Positions 9,375-17,981 of a stretch of 64,000 nt of DNA are shown here, one piece after another. The DNA is from Candidatus Coprenecus pullicola. GTDB lineage: Bacteria > Bacteroidota > Bacteroidia > Bacteroidales > UBA932. The stretch lies in NCBI GenBank assembly GCA_018711925.1, contig DVHR01000086.1, positions 1 to 64,000 on the forward strand. Direction: 5' to 3'. The translations under genes were made by a program, and so were the position numbers. A model generated the notes under the pieces. That model was not told the DNA's origin, ran no database searches, and worked only from the letters and a program-made list of their open reading frames with translations. Within the stretch, counting starts at the first letter, position 1. The number at the start of each line of letters is the position of its first letter.

Positions 9375-10166
9375 TCATCTAAGGTCCGGATGGCAGTACC
9401 GCCCTTGATTCTGAGTAATAGTCCCATAATCAATGGCACGGACAGGACACCGGTGAATGCAGGCCGTACACTGCACACAACCCCTCCCCCACTCCGGCCG
9501 CCCGTCCTTCATGGTCACGGCTCCCGTAGGACATACGCGCTCACACAGCCCGCATCCGATGCATGAATCACTGACATGATACTTCGTCCTGCTGTCAGGT
9601 CCGGCCAGAAAACTGCGGAAGAGCGGATTGATCAGCCTGCTTTTCAGCCATGGCTGAGTACCCGTCACCATATGCACACCGCCTTTCCCGGCACGTATAT
9701 CCTCGGCCACAGCCTCCACCGCAGCCGGAGCAGCAGCCAGTTTGGCATCCCGCACATCGTCCGGATCAACTCCGAAACCCTTCATTAGAATATAATTGTT
9801 AGGCATCCGCACAGACCAGCAGCCGGTAAGCGGCAGACCACGCTTCCGCAAAGCCTCTCCAAGTATCCGGTCTGTCCATCCGCAAGTATCACCGCAGGTG
9901 CAGACTGCATATACATTCTGCCCGCTGTAGTTACCAATATCCAGTCGGGAGACAAAGCGCAGCATCATCTCCGCAGGCCCCCAGGAGTGTACCGGAAAGA
10001 CCAAGATCAACGGTTCCCCTTCGTCAAGCACATAACGGCATGGCACGTCCTTACCGCCAGATCTCAACTCATCCGCCACCGGCACCGGCGCCGGCTGACC
10101 GAGAATCTGAGAAAGCCGCCTTGCGACCCAAAGAGAATTGCCTGTACCTGAAAAATAGAAAATCAT
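9375..10166 (-). CDS. EFR1-type ferredoxin/flavodoxin-like protein
   Basis: N-terminal flavodoxin motif (IFYFSGTGNSLWVARRLS) and two 4Fe-4S clusters (CIGCGLCERVCPTGAV; CVQCTACIHRCP). Confidence 0.88.
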   Translation of the reverse strand: MIFYFSGTGNSLWVARRLSQILGQPAPVPVADELRSGGKDVPCRYVLDEGEPLILVFPVHSWGPAEMMLRFVSRLDIGNYSGQNVYAVCTCGDTCGWTDRILGEALRKRGLPLTGCWSVRMPNNYILMKGFGVDPDDVRDAKLAAAPAAVEAVAEDIRAGKGGVHMVTGTQPWLKSRLINPLFRSFLAGPDSRTKYHVSDSCIGCGLCERVCPTGAVTMKDGRPEWGRGCVQCTACIHRCPVRAIDYGTITQNQGRYCHPDLR

Positions 10167-11302
10167 ACTCGGAAATTATATAACGCGAACAATACATTGA
10201 CCAGATTGCAGAAGACCATCTTGGCATTGACATTGGACTCCACCGCAGTCCTGGCTCCATCAAAGGCTGCGAAGGCTTTCTCATAAAAGTTGTCCGGCAA
10301 CACAGCCGAGAAACGCATGACAGCTTCCTTCTCGGAAGGCAGCACATCCGCTATGGAGTCCAGTCCGCGGCGGTGCATCATCGCCTTGCGCAGGAAGGCC
10401 TCCGAATAAAGGCAGAACTCCTTCTGCCGCTCCCTGCCCAGAGCCAGTACGGCATCATTGCCCTCCAGCAAAGCCGGGAGATCATTCCCCACAACATGCT
10501 CCAGCATAGATGTCAGCAGCGGCATGTATGCATCTGAAGCGGAACTGCCCTGCATCATGCTCAGGGCCAGTCCAGGACTGCCTCCGCTGATACGGGCATA
10601 TAATGCAGCCTCATCGGCCCCCACACCTGTACGCACGGACAGAAACGGAGCCAGTTCCTCCTGAGAGACCGGATAAAGCCGTATCAACTGGGAACGGGAA
10701 CGTATCGTGGATATTATCCGTTCCGGCGCATGGGTAACGAATATGAAATACGTATCAGGGGACGGTTCCTCGACTATCTTCAGCAGACGGTTAGCCGCTT
10801 CGGCATTCATCCGTTCGGGCAGCCATACCAGCATGAACTTACTGTAGCCCTCATATGACCTCAGGCTAAGTGAGTCCAATATCTCCTTTGCCTCCGCTAC
10901 GCTTATCACGCCCACCTTGTCGGCTATGCCTATCTTATCGTAAAGGTCCGCCTCGGTAAAATACGGCTTTGCCTTGTACAGTTCCCGCCAGTCCTGCATG
11001 AACGCTCCGCTAAGAGGCTTGCCGGAGCCCGACTTGGAAGCTGAATTGACAGGAAAGGCAAAATGCAGGTCCGGATGCATCATTTCCGATATCCTGCGAC
11101 ATGACGGACAGATTCCGCATGAATCCTCCCCTGCCTTACGGTTACGGCACATCATGTACTGAATCAGGGCCATGGCCAAAGGCAGTGCTCCATATCCGTC
11201 ACTTTCAACGAACATAAGCGAATGCCCTGTACGCCCGCTGTCCACCATATTGACCAGACGGGACTTGAGTTCTCCGTTTCCTAATACTTCTTTAAATTGC
11301 AT
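10163..11302 (-). CDS. holB: DNA polymerase III delta' subunit-like ATPase
   Basis: MQFKEVLGNGELKSRLVNMVDSGRTGHSLMFVE...CGICPSCRRI...PERMNAEAANRLLKIVEEPSPDTYFIFVTHAPERIISTIRSRSQLIRL. Start set at 11302 rather than the track's 11428, which would overlap the divergent ricT. Confidence 0.88.
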   Translation of the reverse strand: MQFKEVLGNGELKSRLVNMVDSGRTGHSLMFVESDGYGALPLAMALIQYMMCRNRKAGEDSCGICPSCRRISEMMHPDLHFAFPVNSASKSGSGKPLSGAFMQDWRELYKAKPYFTEADLYDKIGIADKVGVISVAEAKEILDSLSLRSYEGYSKFMLVWLPERMNAEAANRLLKIVEEPSPDTYFIFVTHAPERIISTIRSRSQLIRLYPVSQEELAPFLSVRTGVGADEAALYARISGGSPGLALSMMQGSSASDAYMPLLTSMLEHVVGNDLPALLEGNDAVLALGRERQKEFCLYSEAFLRKAMMHRRGLDSIADVLPSEKEAVMRFSAVLPDNFYEKAFAAFDGARTAVESNVNAKMVFCNLVNVLFALYNFRV

Positions 11303-11311
11303 ATCCAGATT

Positions 11312-11333
11312 CAAAGATAAATAATTATCTTTG
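11312..11333. promoter_or_regulatory. Divergent overlapping -7 elements (TAnnTTTG on both strands) for holB and ricT
   Basis: CAAAGATAA-ATAA-TTATCTTTG, a perfect 9-bp palindrome containing TATCTTTG on each strand. Confidence 0.6.
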
Positions 11334-11348
11334 TAGTTTATCGACAAT

Positions 11349-12521
11349 ATGGAAGAAAAAAACATAATATACGACTGCTCCAGGGGATGCACCACCGAAC
11401 GTACCGAGAACGGAGAACTTATCTGCAACTACAGCCACAGCTGCTGCAAACTGGCAGACTTCGACTGGCTGGAAGGCATCTCAGACCCGAAATTCAGCAA
11501 CTTATACGAGGTCCGCTTCAAGAACACCAGAAAAGGATTCTATGAGAATACGTCTCACCAGCTGCTGAAGACCGGAGATCTGGTCGTGGTAGAAGCCGCA
11601 ACAGGACACGATGTGGGCATCATTACCCTGAGCGGCCCGGTAGTCGGCAGGCAGATGGTCCGAGCTCATTTCGACATGGATACCAAGGAGCTCAAGAAGA
11701 TATACCGGAAGGCCCGTCCGCTGGATCTGGAGAAATGGCAGGAGGCCATAGCCAGGGAGAGCAGTACGATGATACGGGCAAGGCAGATTGCTGCCGAACT
11801 CGGACTGGACATGAAGATAGGCGACGTTGAGTTTCAGGGCGATGGAAGCAAGGCTATCTTCTACTACATAGCTGACGAAAGAGTGGATTTCCGCCAACTG
11901 ATCAAAGTATTTGCCGAGGAATTCCGCATCAGGATCGAGATGAAGCAAATCGGAGCCCGTCAGGAGGCCGGTCTCATAGGCGGTCTGGGCGTATGCGGCA
12001 GGGATCTGTGCTGTGCCAAATTCATTACCAACTTCCAGTCCATATCCACTCAGGCGGCCCGCTGCCAAGACCTCTCGCTCAATCCTCAGAAACTGGCAGG
12101 CCAGTGCGGCAAACTCAAATGCTGCATCAACTACGAAGTTCCCGTATATCTGGATGCCCAGAGCCGCATACCGCAGGTCAACGCGCCGCTGGAATTCATG
12201 GACGGGCAGGCATGGCTGGTCAAGGTGGATGTACTCAAAGGCATCATGTGGTTCTCATACGAGCAGGGCAATGCCTCCAAGGTCACTCCTCTGACAGTGG
12301 AGGAAGTCCGCAGAATCAAGGCCGCCAACCAGAAAGGCAGCAAGCCGGCGACAATGCTGAAAGACTCCGACAGCGGAGACATCGGATTCGTATCATCCAT
12401 AGGCGACGACAGCATTGACCGTTTCGACAAAAAGAAGAAAAAGAAAAAGAAGAAGAAACCGCTCCGCAATTCCGGAGACAAGGAAAAGGCCAACAGCAAT
12501 AAAAAAACTGAGCGGAAATGA
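11349..12521 (+). CDS. ricT: PSP1-domain / RicT-like Fe-S protein with poly-lysine tail
   Basis: CSRGC...CNYSHSCCKL; PSP1 core ...GARQEAGLIGGLGVCGRDLCCAKFITNF...CGKLKCCINYE; C-terminal KKKKKKKKKK tract. Confidence 0.88.
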   Translation: MEEKNIIYDCSRGCTTERTENGELICNYSHSCCKLADFDWLEGISDPKFSNLYEVRFKNTRKGFYENTSHQLLKTGDLVVVEAATGHDVGIITLSGPVVGRQMVRAHFDMDTKELKKIYRKARPLDLEKWQEAIARESSTMIRARQIAAELGLDMKIGDVEFQGDGSKAIFYYIADERVDFRQLIKVFAEEFRIRIEMKQIGARQEAGLIGGLGVCGRDLCCAKFITNFQSISTQAARCQDLSLNPQKLAGQCGKLKCCINYEVPVYLDAQSRIPQVNAPLEFMDGQAWLVKVDVLKGIMWFSYEQGNASKVTPLTVEEVRRIKAANQKGSKPATMLKDSDSGDIGFVSSIGDDSIDRFDKKKKKKKKKKPLRNSGDKEKANSNKKTERK

Positions 12522-13015
12522 GTCTTCGCACCGCAACTGCACTTCTGCTGATTGCCGCTGCCTGCACTGTCACGTCATGCACCGGCAATGATCAGGATTT
12601 CTCTTTCACATCCCTTAGAAACGACGGGGATGCCACGGTATCTTTCGACATTGACTTGAGCGACACTGCTTGTGTTTACAGCATCTGCCTGATATCCAGA
12701 TTCAAGAAAAACACACAATGTGACGATGTAACTTTTCTAGTAAGGCTCACCTCCCCGTCAGGTAAGTCCGGTTCCGAGAGAATCACTCTGCCGTCCGATT
12801 ACAGGACTGTCAGAGACTATGTCAGGAACAAGCCCGATGACAACAGAATAAAAGCAGCTTCCGCTCCCGGATATTACGATATAAGCTGGACATACCGCAC
12901 CAATATAATCCCGCAGGAATACGGCATGTGGGAAATGGACATATCCGTCGCGGAACAGGATACCGGAATCATCGGATTAGGGACAGCCGTGAGCAGGACA
13001 CCGCTTGCAGAATAA
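12518..13015 (+). CDS. gldH: Small lipoprotein, GldH-like (gliding motility lipoprotein family) by position and partial pattern
   Basis: Lipobox AACTVTSC; ~165 aa; start overlaps the ricT stop, a ricT-gldH order common in Bacteroidetes; C-terminal 'GMWEMDISVAEQDTGIIGLGTAV' resembles GldH. Sequence is divergent. Confidence 0.45.
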   Translation: MSLRTATALLLIAAACTVTSCTGNDQDFSFTSLRNDGDATVSFDIDLSDTACVYSICLISRFKKNTQCDDVTFLVRLTSPSGKSGSERITLPSDYRTVRDYVRNKPDDNRIKAASAPGYYDISWTYRTNIIPQEYGMWEMDISVAEQDTGIIGLGTAVSRTPLAE

Positions 13016-13028
13016 TAACACAATCACC

Positions 13029-13694
13029 ATGGGCAAGGACAAAATACGCAAATTCAAGGAAAACGAGACCTTCAAATGCCTCATCCAGCCCCGGATGGAC
13101 GAAGTGATAGGCAAGGAGCATCCGCTGAAAGGCAACTGGGACAAAGAGGTATTTCACAATGGCAACCCGATAGTGCTGGAGCTGGGCTGCGGAAAGGGGG
13201 AATACACCATCGCCCTGGCGGAACGGTTCCCGGACAAAAACTACATCGGCGTAGACATAAAGGGCGCCCGTCTCTGGAGAGGAGCCAAATACGCCCACGA
13301 GCACAACATGCCCAACGTGGCATTCCTGCGTACCCGCATAGATTTCATCGACTCACTTTTCGTGCCGGATGAAGTATCGGAGATCTGGCTGACCTTCTCT
13401 GACCCTCAGCCAAAGAAGCCCAACAAAAGACTCTCCAGCCCCGTCTTCCTGGAGCGGTACTCTCACTTCCTTAAAAAGGACGGCACAATGCACCTGAAGA
13501 CCGACAGCCAGCTTCTGCACGAATCCACCCTGGAAGTCATAAAGGAAGGCAATCACACTCTGCTGGAAGCCGACAATGACATCTACGGCTCCGGTCTGGC
13601 CGAAAGAGAGCCGCTGCTGTCCATCAAAACTTTCTACGAGTCAATGTTCCTTGCCGAAGGCAAGCCGATTACCTACGTAAGGTGGAGACTATAG
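13029..13694 (+). CDS. trmB: tRNA (guanine-N7)-methyltransferase
   Basis: PIVLELGCGKGEYTIALAERFPDKNYIGVDIKGARLWRGAKYA...EIWLTFSDPQPKKPNKRLSSPVFLERY; start taken at MGKDKIRKFKENE. Confidence 0.93.
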   Translation: MGKDKIRKFKENETFKCLIQPRMDEVIGKEHPLKGNWDKEVFHNGNPIVLELGCGKGEYTIALAERFPDKNYIGVDIKGARLWRGAKYAHEHNMPNVAFLRTRIDFIDSLFVPDEVSEIWLTFSDPQPKKPNKRLSSPVFLERYSHFLKKDGTMHLKTDSQLLHESTLEVIKEGNHTLLEADNDIYGSGLAEREPLLSIKTFYESMFLAEGKPITYVRWRL

Positions 13695-14684
13695 GCCGCC
13701 CACGTATGCGGCTATGGACATGAGGCCGTCCCTGCACTGGGATGGCTGGAGTACTTTGAGATATTCCTGAGCCTTCAACACATACTCTCTCAGCACTCCA
13801 CGGGCCGAGTCAAGTCCCCCGTGAGAGAGAACAAAATCACGTATCTCCGCGGCGATTTCCCTGTCCTGCTCCACTTTGGACGGGTCACAGGTAATGTCAC
13901 CCATACGGCGGCGGATACGCTCCTCATCTTCCGGTGCGTTACGCATGGCGCAAAGCAGGGGCATCGTGATCTTGCGCTCCATGATATCGCTGTCGCTGTC
14001 CTTGCCTGTTTCAGACGTAGGACGGTAGTCCAGGATGTCGTCCCTGATCTGGAAACTGCATCCCAGCCAGTAGGCATACTGTTCCAGAGCCGCGACTGTC
14101 TCGTCCGAAGACCCGGATACTATAGCCGGTCCCTTGACAGATGCGATAAACAAAGACGCTGTCTTGCGCCGGATAACCTGAATATAGTCGTCCTCCGTCG
14201 TCCTCAGGCTGTCAGCCAGCTCCATCTGGATGATCTCTCCCTCCGCCAGTTCCTCAAGTGACTTGGAATAAATGCCAAGGACCTCATAAGGACAGCCGTA
14301 TTTAATGAGCAGATGGATAGCCCTCGTAAGCCAGTAATCCCCCATAAGCAACGACGCTCCTGAAGAAAAGAGTTTCCTTACCGTCAGCCGTCCCCTGCGG
14401 TGGTCACTGCCGTCCACCACATCGTCGTGCAGAAGTGTCGCCGTATGTATCAGCTCGGACACTGCCGCACATGCTATGGCTTTCTGATTAATGCTACCGC
14501 TGCAGGCCTTCGCGGTTACGAGGGCCAGCAGCGGTCTGAGTTTCTTTCCCGAATTCCCGAGCAGATAGCCGTTGATACGGTTCAAGAGGTCACTGCGGGA
14601 GGTAAGCGAGTCGGCCATAAGCCTCTCGAATCCTTCCCATTCCGTGGCTACCGCACTTCTGAGTTCTTCGGTCAATGTCATCAT
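13689..14684 (-). CDS. Polyprenyl (isoprenyl) diphosphate synthase
   Basis: GKKLRPLLALVTA, LIHTATLLHDDVVDGSDHRRG, GCSFQIRDDILDY: FARM/SARM Asp-rich motifs. Confidence 0.93.
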   Translation of the reverse strand: MMTLTEELRSAVATEWEGFERLMADSLTSRSDLLNRINGYLLGNSGKKLRPLLALVTAKACSGSINQKAIACAAVSELIHTATLLHDDVVDGSDHRRGRLTVRKLFSSGASLLMGDYWLTRAIHLLIKYGCPYEVLGIYSKSLEELAEGEIIQMELADSLRTTEDDYIQVIRRKTASLFIASVKGPAIVSGSSDETVAALEQYAYWLGCSFQIRDDILDYRPTSETGKDSDSDIMERKITMPLLCAMRNAPEDEERIRRRMGDITCDPSKVEQDREIAAEIRDFVLSHGGLDSARGVLREYVLKAQEYLKVLQPSQCRDGLMSIAAYVGGL

Positions 14685-14687
14685 CTG

Positions 14688-15329
14688 CTAAAAGAAGAAT
14701 GCAAGTGACAGTTCGCCCCCGCTGAACTTCTTGTTGTCCAAACTGATAAAATCAGGGACATCAGTTATCCCATGCTTCTGGAACACCGGGTTAAGATCCC
14801 AGTTCCACCTGAACGATACCTGAAATCTCCATATATAGATACCCGCGCCCACACCGATTCCATATTGGAGACGGTTCATGAATTCATTGACCCTTTCCTT
14901 TCCAACTCCGGGACCGAACATGTCAGCCCCGTTGCCGAACAGAACGCCGCCGACATACGGAGAGACCACCACATATGGCTTGAATATCTTCAAAAAGCGG
15001 AATCCCCACTGAACATCAATAGGAACTCGAAGAGAGCCGGTGACAAAATCTGCGGCAACTCCGTCTTTCTTAACTCCGGACTGTACGTATATAAGACCCG
15101 GATTGATTTCAAATCCGAGAGGCAGATTGAAGTTAAAGACCAGACCGGCGTTGAATCCGGTATAGGAGTGCATAAAACCGTCCTGCTTCATATCCTTGAG
15201 TCCTGTCATTTCGGTGAAATTAAGTCCGCCTTTCACTCCGAAATTGAAGAAATCCTCACCCGGCTGTGCCTTCGCCGGCATCAAGGCCACAACAAAGGCC
15301 ATTGACAAAACTGCAAAAATCTTTTTCAT
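14688..15329 (-). CDS. PorT-family outer-membrane beta-barrel protein
   Basis: Signal peptide; FFNFGVKGGLNFTEMTG...YTGFNAGLVFNFNLPLGFEINPGLIYVQSG; C-terminal Phe run. Confidence 0.75.
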   Translation of the reverse strand: MKKIFAVLSMAFVVALMPAKAQPGEDFFNFGVKGGLNFTEMTGLKDMKQDGFMHSYTGFNAGLVFNFNLPLGFEINPGLIYVQSGVKKDGVAADFVTGSLRVPIDVQWGFRFLKIFKPYVVVSPYVGGVLFGNGADMFGPGVGKERVNEFMNRLQYGIGVGAGIYIWRFQVSFRWNWDLNPVFQKHGITDVPDFISLDNKKFSGGELSLAFFF

Positions 15330-15345
15330 AACTTTACTTTTTATG

Positions 15346-15666
15346 TTACATATTCTCTACCTCATTCATCTTGGCAACAATAGCGGCTTTTGTAGTCGAT
15401 CCTACAAGCTTGGCCTTCATCTCACCGCCCTTGAAGAAAAGCAGGGTCGGGATATTGCGGATACCGAACTTCATGGGGACATCGGTAGCCTCGTCCACAT
15501 TGCATTTTGCAATGAGCCATTTGCCCTCATACTCATTTGCAAGCTCTTCCACGATGGGAGAGATCATACGGCAGGGGCCGCACCATGTCGCCCAGAAATC
15601 CAGAAGTACAGGAACCTGGGAGTTAACTACAAGCTCCTCAAAATTAGAATCATTAATTGCTAACAT
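15346..15666 (-). CDS. trxA: Thioredoxin
   Basis: VLLDFWATWCGPCRMISPIVEELA...VDEATDVPMKFGIRNIPTLLFFKGGE. Confidence 0.95.
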   Translation of the reverse strand: MLAINDSNFEELVVNSQVPVLLDFWATWCGPCRMISPIVEELANEYEGKWLIAKCNVDEATDVPMKFGIRNIPTLLFFKGGEMKAKLVGSTTKAAIVAKMNEVENM

Positions 15667-15698
15667 AATCGTAAAATTTTATTTGTTGTTTATTTTGT

Positions 15699-16373
15699 TT
15701 AAAAGAAAAATACCAGATTGACCTCAAGACCGCGGTAATTGCCCATACGTACCGCCCCACCGGCCTCAATGCGGTCTGTATTGCGCGCCAGCTGACCTAT
15801 GTTCCAATTGTATTTGACCTGCAGTTGGAATTTCCAGAAATCCACACCTCCTCCGATGCCTATGCCGTACTCAAAACGGTTGGTATTGTCCCAAGACACA
15901 ATCCCTGGGTCCTTATATACTGCATAGCCTATATAGGGAGACACCATGAGATACGGACGCAGGAGGATCAAATCCAGACCGAACTGGAAATTGACCGGCA
16001 ACTCTATATAATCCGTTCTGAAGCGGGCATCCTCCGAACCGCCGGCAGGATTCTCTCCCCTGTACATCGCCCCTTTTGAGACATAGTTGAGCTCCGGCTG
16101 TATCGTCATCCCCCTCAACGGCATGTCGAAACTGAACGCCACACCTGCCGTGAAACCGGTATAGTTGCTTACCGATTCCGATATGTACCCAAGCTCGAAA
16201 CGGCTCATGGATATGAAGTCTATACCGCCCTTAATGCCGACCTTGAAGAAAGACAAGGCATAGGACTTGTCCTTACTGCCGTCTTCCTTACCGTCCTGCG
16301 CCGATACCGGTACGACACCTGCGACTGCCAGCATTAGAACTGCTGCGGATAATATTTCTGCAAAACGTTTCAT
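15699..16373 (-). CDS. PorT-family outer-membrane beta-barrel protein, paralogue of 14688..15329
   Basis: Signal peptide; FFKVGIKGGIDFISMSR...YTGFTAGVAFSFDMPLRGMTIQPELNYVSKG; C-terminal FFF. Confidence 0.75.
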   Translation of the reverse strand: MKRFAEILSAAVLMLAVAGVVPVSAQDGKEDGSKDKSYALSFFKVGIKGGIDFISMSRFELGYISESVSNYTGFTAGVAFSFDMPLRGMTIQPELNYVSKGAMYRGENPAGGSEDARFRTDYIELPVNFQFGLDLILLRPYLMVSPYIGYAVYKDPGIVSWDNTNRFEYGIGIGGGVDFWKFQLQVKYNWNIGQLARNTDRIEAGGAVRMGNYRGLEVNLVFFF

Positions 16374-16391
16374 CTTGCGAAGATACTAAAT

Positions 16392-17603
16392 TTATCGTTT
16401 ATTGTGTATCAAATTGGCCAGTCCGCCCTCTGAAGTCTCCTTGTACAGGCTTGGCAGGTCATGGCCGGTCTGCTTCATCGCCTCTATTACTGCATCAAAC
16501 GGCACAATGTGACTTCCATCAGACATAAGTGCATACTGCGCCGCATCCATAGCCCTGGCTGCAGCTATCGCATTGCGCTCTATGCAAGGTATCTGCACCA
16601 GCCCGCAGACAGGATCACAGGTCAGTCCCAGACAATGCTCCATACCCATTGACGCCGCGCACTCAATCTGGGGCGGCGTACCTCCGAGTATCCTCGTTGC
16701 CGCCGCACATGCCATTGCGCAAGCCGTGCCGACCTCTCCCTGACAACCCACTTCCGCTCCTGAGATCGAGGCATTTTCCTTGATGAGTGCCCCTACCAGT
16801 CCTGCCGTTGCCATAGCATTGACTATCTTGTTCTCGGTCACACCGTATGAAGTATGGAAGAGATACAGCACCGCCGGCAGGACTCCGCATGAACCGCATG
16901 TAGGCGCAGTCACTATCGTACCGCCTGCGGCATTCTCCTCCGAAACAGCCAGCGCATATGCGAACAGCAGTCCGCGCCGCTGCATGGAACTGTTGTAGCT
17001 CTTGGCATGCTGATAATAGGCATATGCCTTACGGCGCACGTTCAGGCCTCCCGGCAATACGCCCTCATGGTCCAGACCACGGGAGATGGAGGCTTTCATA
17101 ACCTCCCAGCGCTCTGCCAGATAGTCCCAGATATCCGGATCCTCATACTTGGCCACATACTCCCAGAAATAGGAATTGTTTTCATTACACCAGCCAAGTA
17201 TGTCCTTCATCCTGCTGAACGGATAGACATCCTTACGCTCATCCCGCTTGCCGGTCTCGCTGATATCTCCGCCTCCTATGCTGAAATACGTCTTCTCGCA
17301 CAGCATTTCGCCCTGCCCATTGTAAGCCTTGAAATTCATACCGTTTGGATGCTGGGGCAGGAACTCCTTGGGCTTCCATACAATATCCACACCCGCTCCT
17401 GTGCCGTCTGTCAGGGCCTCCTTCAATGCCACGTCGGTCAAGTGCCCCTTGCCCGTGGCGGCCAGACTGCCGTACAAGGTAACAACAAACGAAGATGCCC
17501 CCGGGCACAGACCCCTGAACATCTCCGCTGCTTTCTTGGGGCCCATCGTATGACTGCTCGAGGGTCCCTTGCCTATCTTGTATATCTCCTTAATGCTCTC
17601 CAT
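16392..17603 (-). CDS. sdaA: L-serine ammonia-lyase (L-serine dehydratase, single chain)
   Basis: YKIGKGPSSSHTMGPKKAAEMF...TAPTCGSCGVLPAVLY...GCQGEVGTACAMACAAATRILGG...CDPVCGLVQIPCIERN. Confidence 0.95.
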   Translation of the reverse strand: MESIKEIYKIGKGPSSSHTMGPKKAAEMFRGLCPGASSFVVTLYGSLAATGKGHLTDVALKEALTDGTGAGVDIVWKPKEFLPQHPNGMNFKAYNGQGEMLCEKTYFSIGGGDISETGKRDERKDVYPFSRMKDILGWCNENNSYFWEYVAKYEDPDIWDYLAERWEVMKASISRGLDHEGVLPGGLNVRRKAYAYYQHAKSYNSSMQRRGLLFAYALAVSEENAAGGTIVTAPTCGSCGVLPAVLYLFHTSYGVTENKIVNAMATAGLVGALIKENASISGAEVGCQGEVGTACAMACAAATRILGGTPPQIECAASMGMEHCLGLTCDPVCGLVQIPCIERNAIAAARAMDAAQYALMSDGSHIVPFDAVIEAMKQTGHDLPSLYKETSEGGLANLIHNKR

Positions 17604-17670
17604 TGCAATACCTGCAGTAACTCAAATATGAGCACAAAGATATACAAAATCAAAAATTGTATTGAAAAAA

Positions 17671-17964
17671 TCAGACTGTCTGTTCAATATTCCAGACAAA
17701 TGCCCGCACGCCGACCTCACGGTTGCGGTTGTCAAGCTTGCGGACAGTCTGTAGCAGTTCCTCTACTTTATCGTCGTCCACGACGGTCATCATGCCTGAG
17801 TTCATCTCAGGCCAGGTATGAGTACCGCGTCTGGGCTCACCGTCCCTGCTGCCGCGTCCCTGCAACTGCTCGAAGAAAGTGAAGCCGCGGATGCCCAGCT
17901 CATCGAGCATGTACTCCACCCTCTCAGTATTGGCCTGATTGTATACGATAAACACACATTTCAT
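17671..17964 (-). CDS. PII-like protein, PG0541-type transporter-associated family
   Basis: MKCVFIVYNQANTERVEYMLDELGIRGFTFFEQLQGRGSRDGEPRRGTHTWPEMNSGMMTVVDDDKVEELLQTVRKLDNRNREVGVRAFVWNIEQTV; directly downstream of RND efflux genes. Confidence 0.75.
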   Translation of the reverse strand: MKCVFIVYNQANTERVEYMLDELGIRGFTFFEQLQGRGSRDGEPRRGTHTWPEMNSGMMTVVDDDKVEELLQTVRKLDNRNREVGVRAFVWNIEQTV

Positions 17965-17981
17965 ACTTCGTTCCTCCTTTT

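Noticed and set aside
10163-11428. holB start at 11428
   Set aside because: Would overlap the divergent ricT and its promoter; the MQFKEVLGN start at 11302 fits the family N-terminus.
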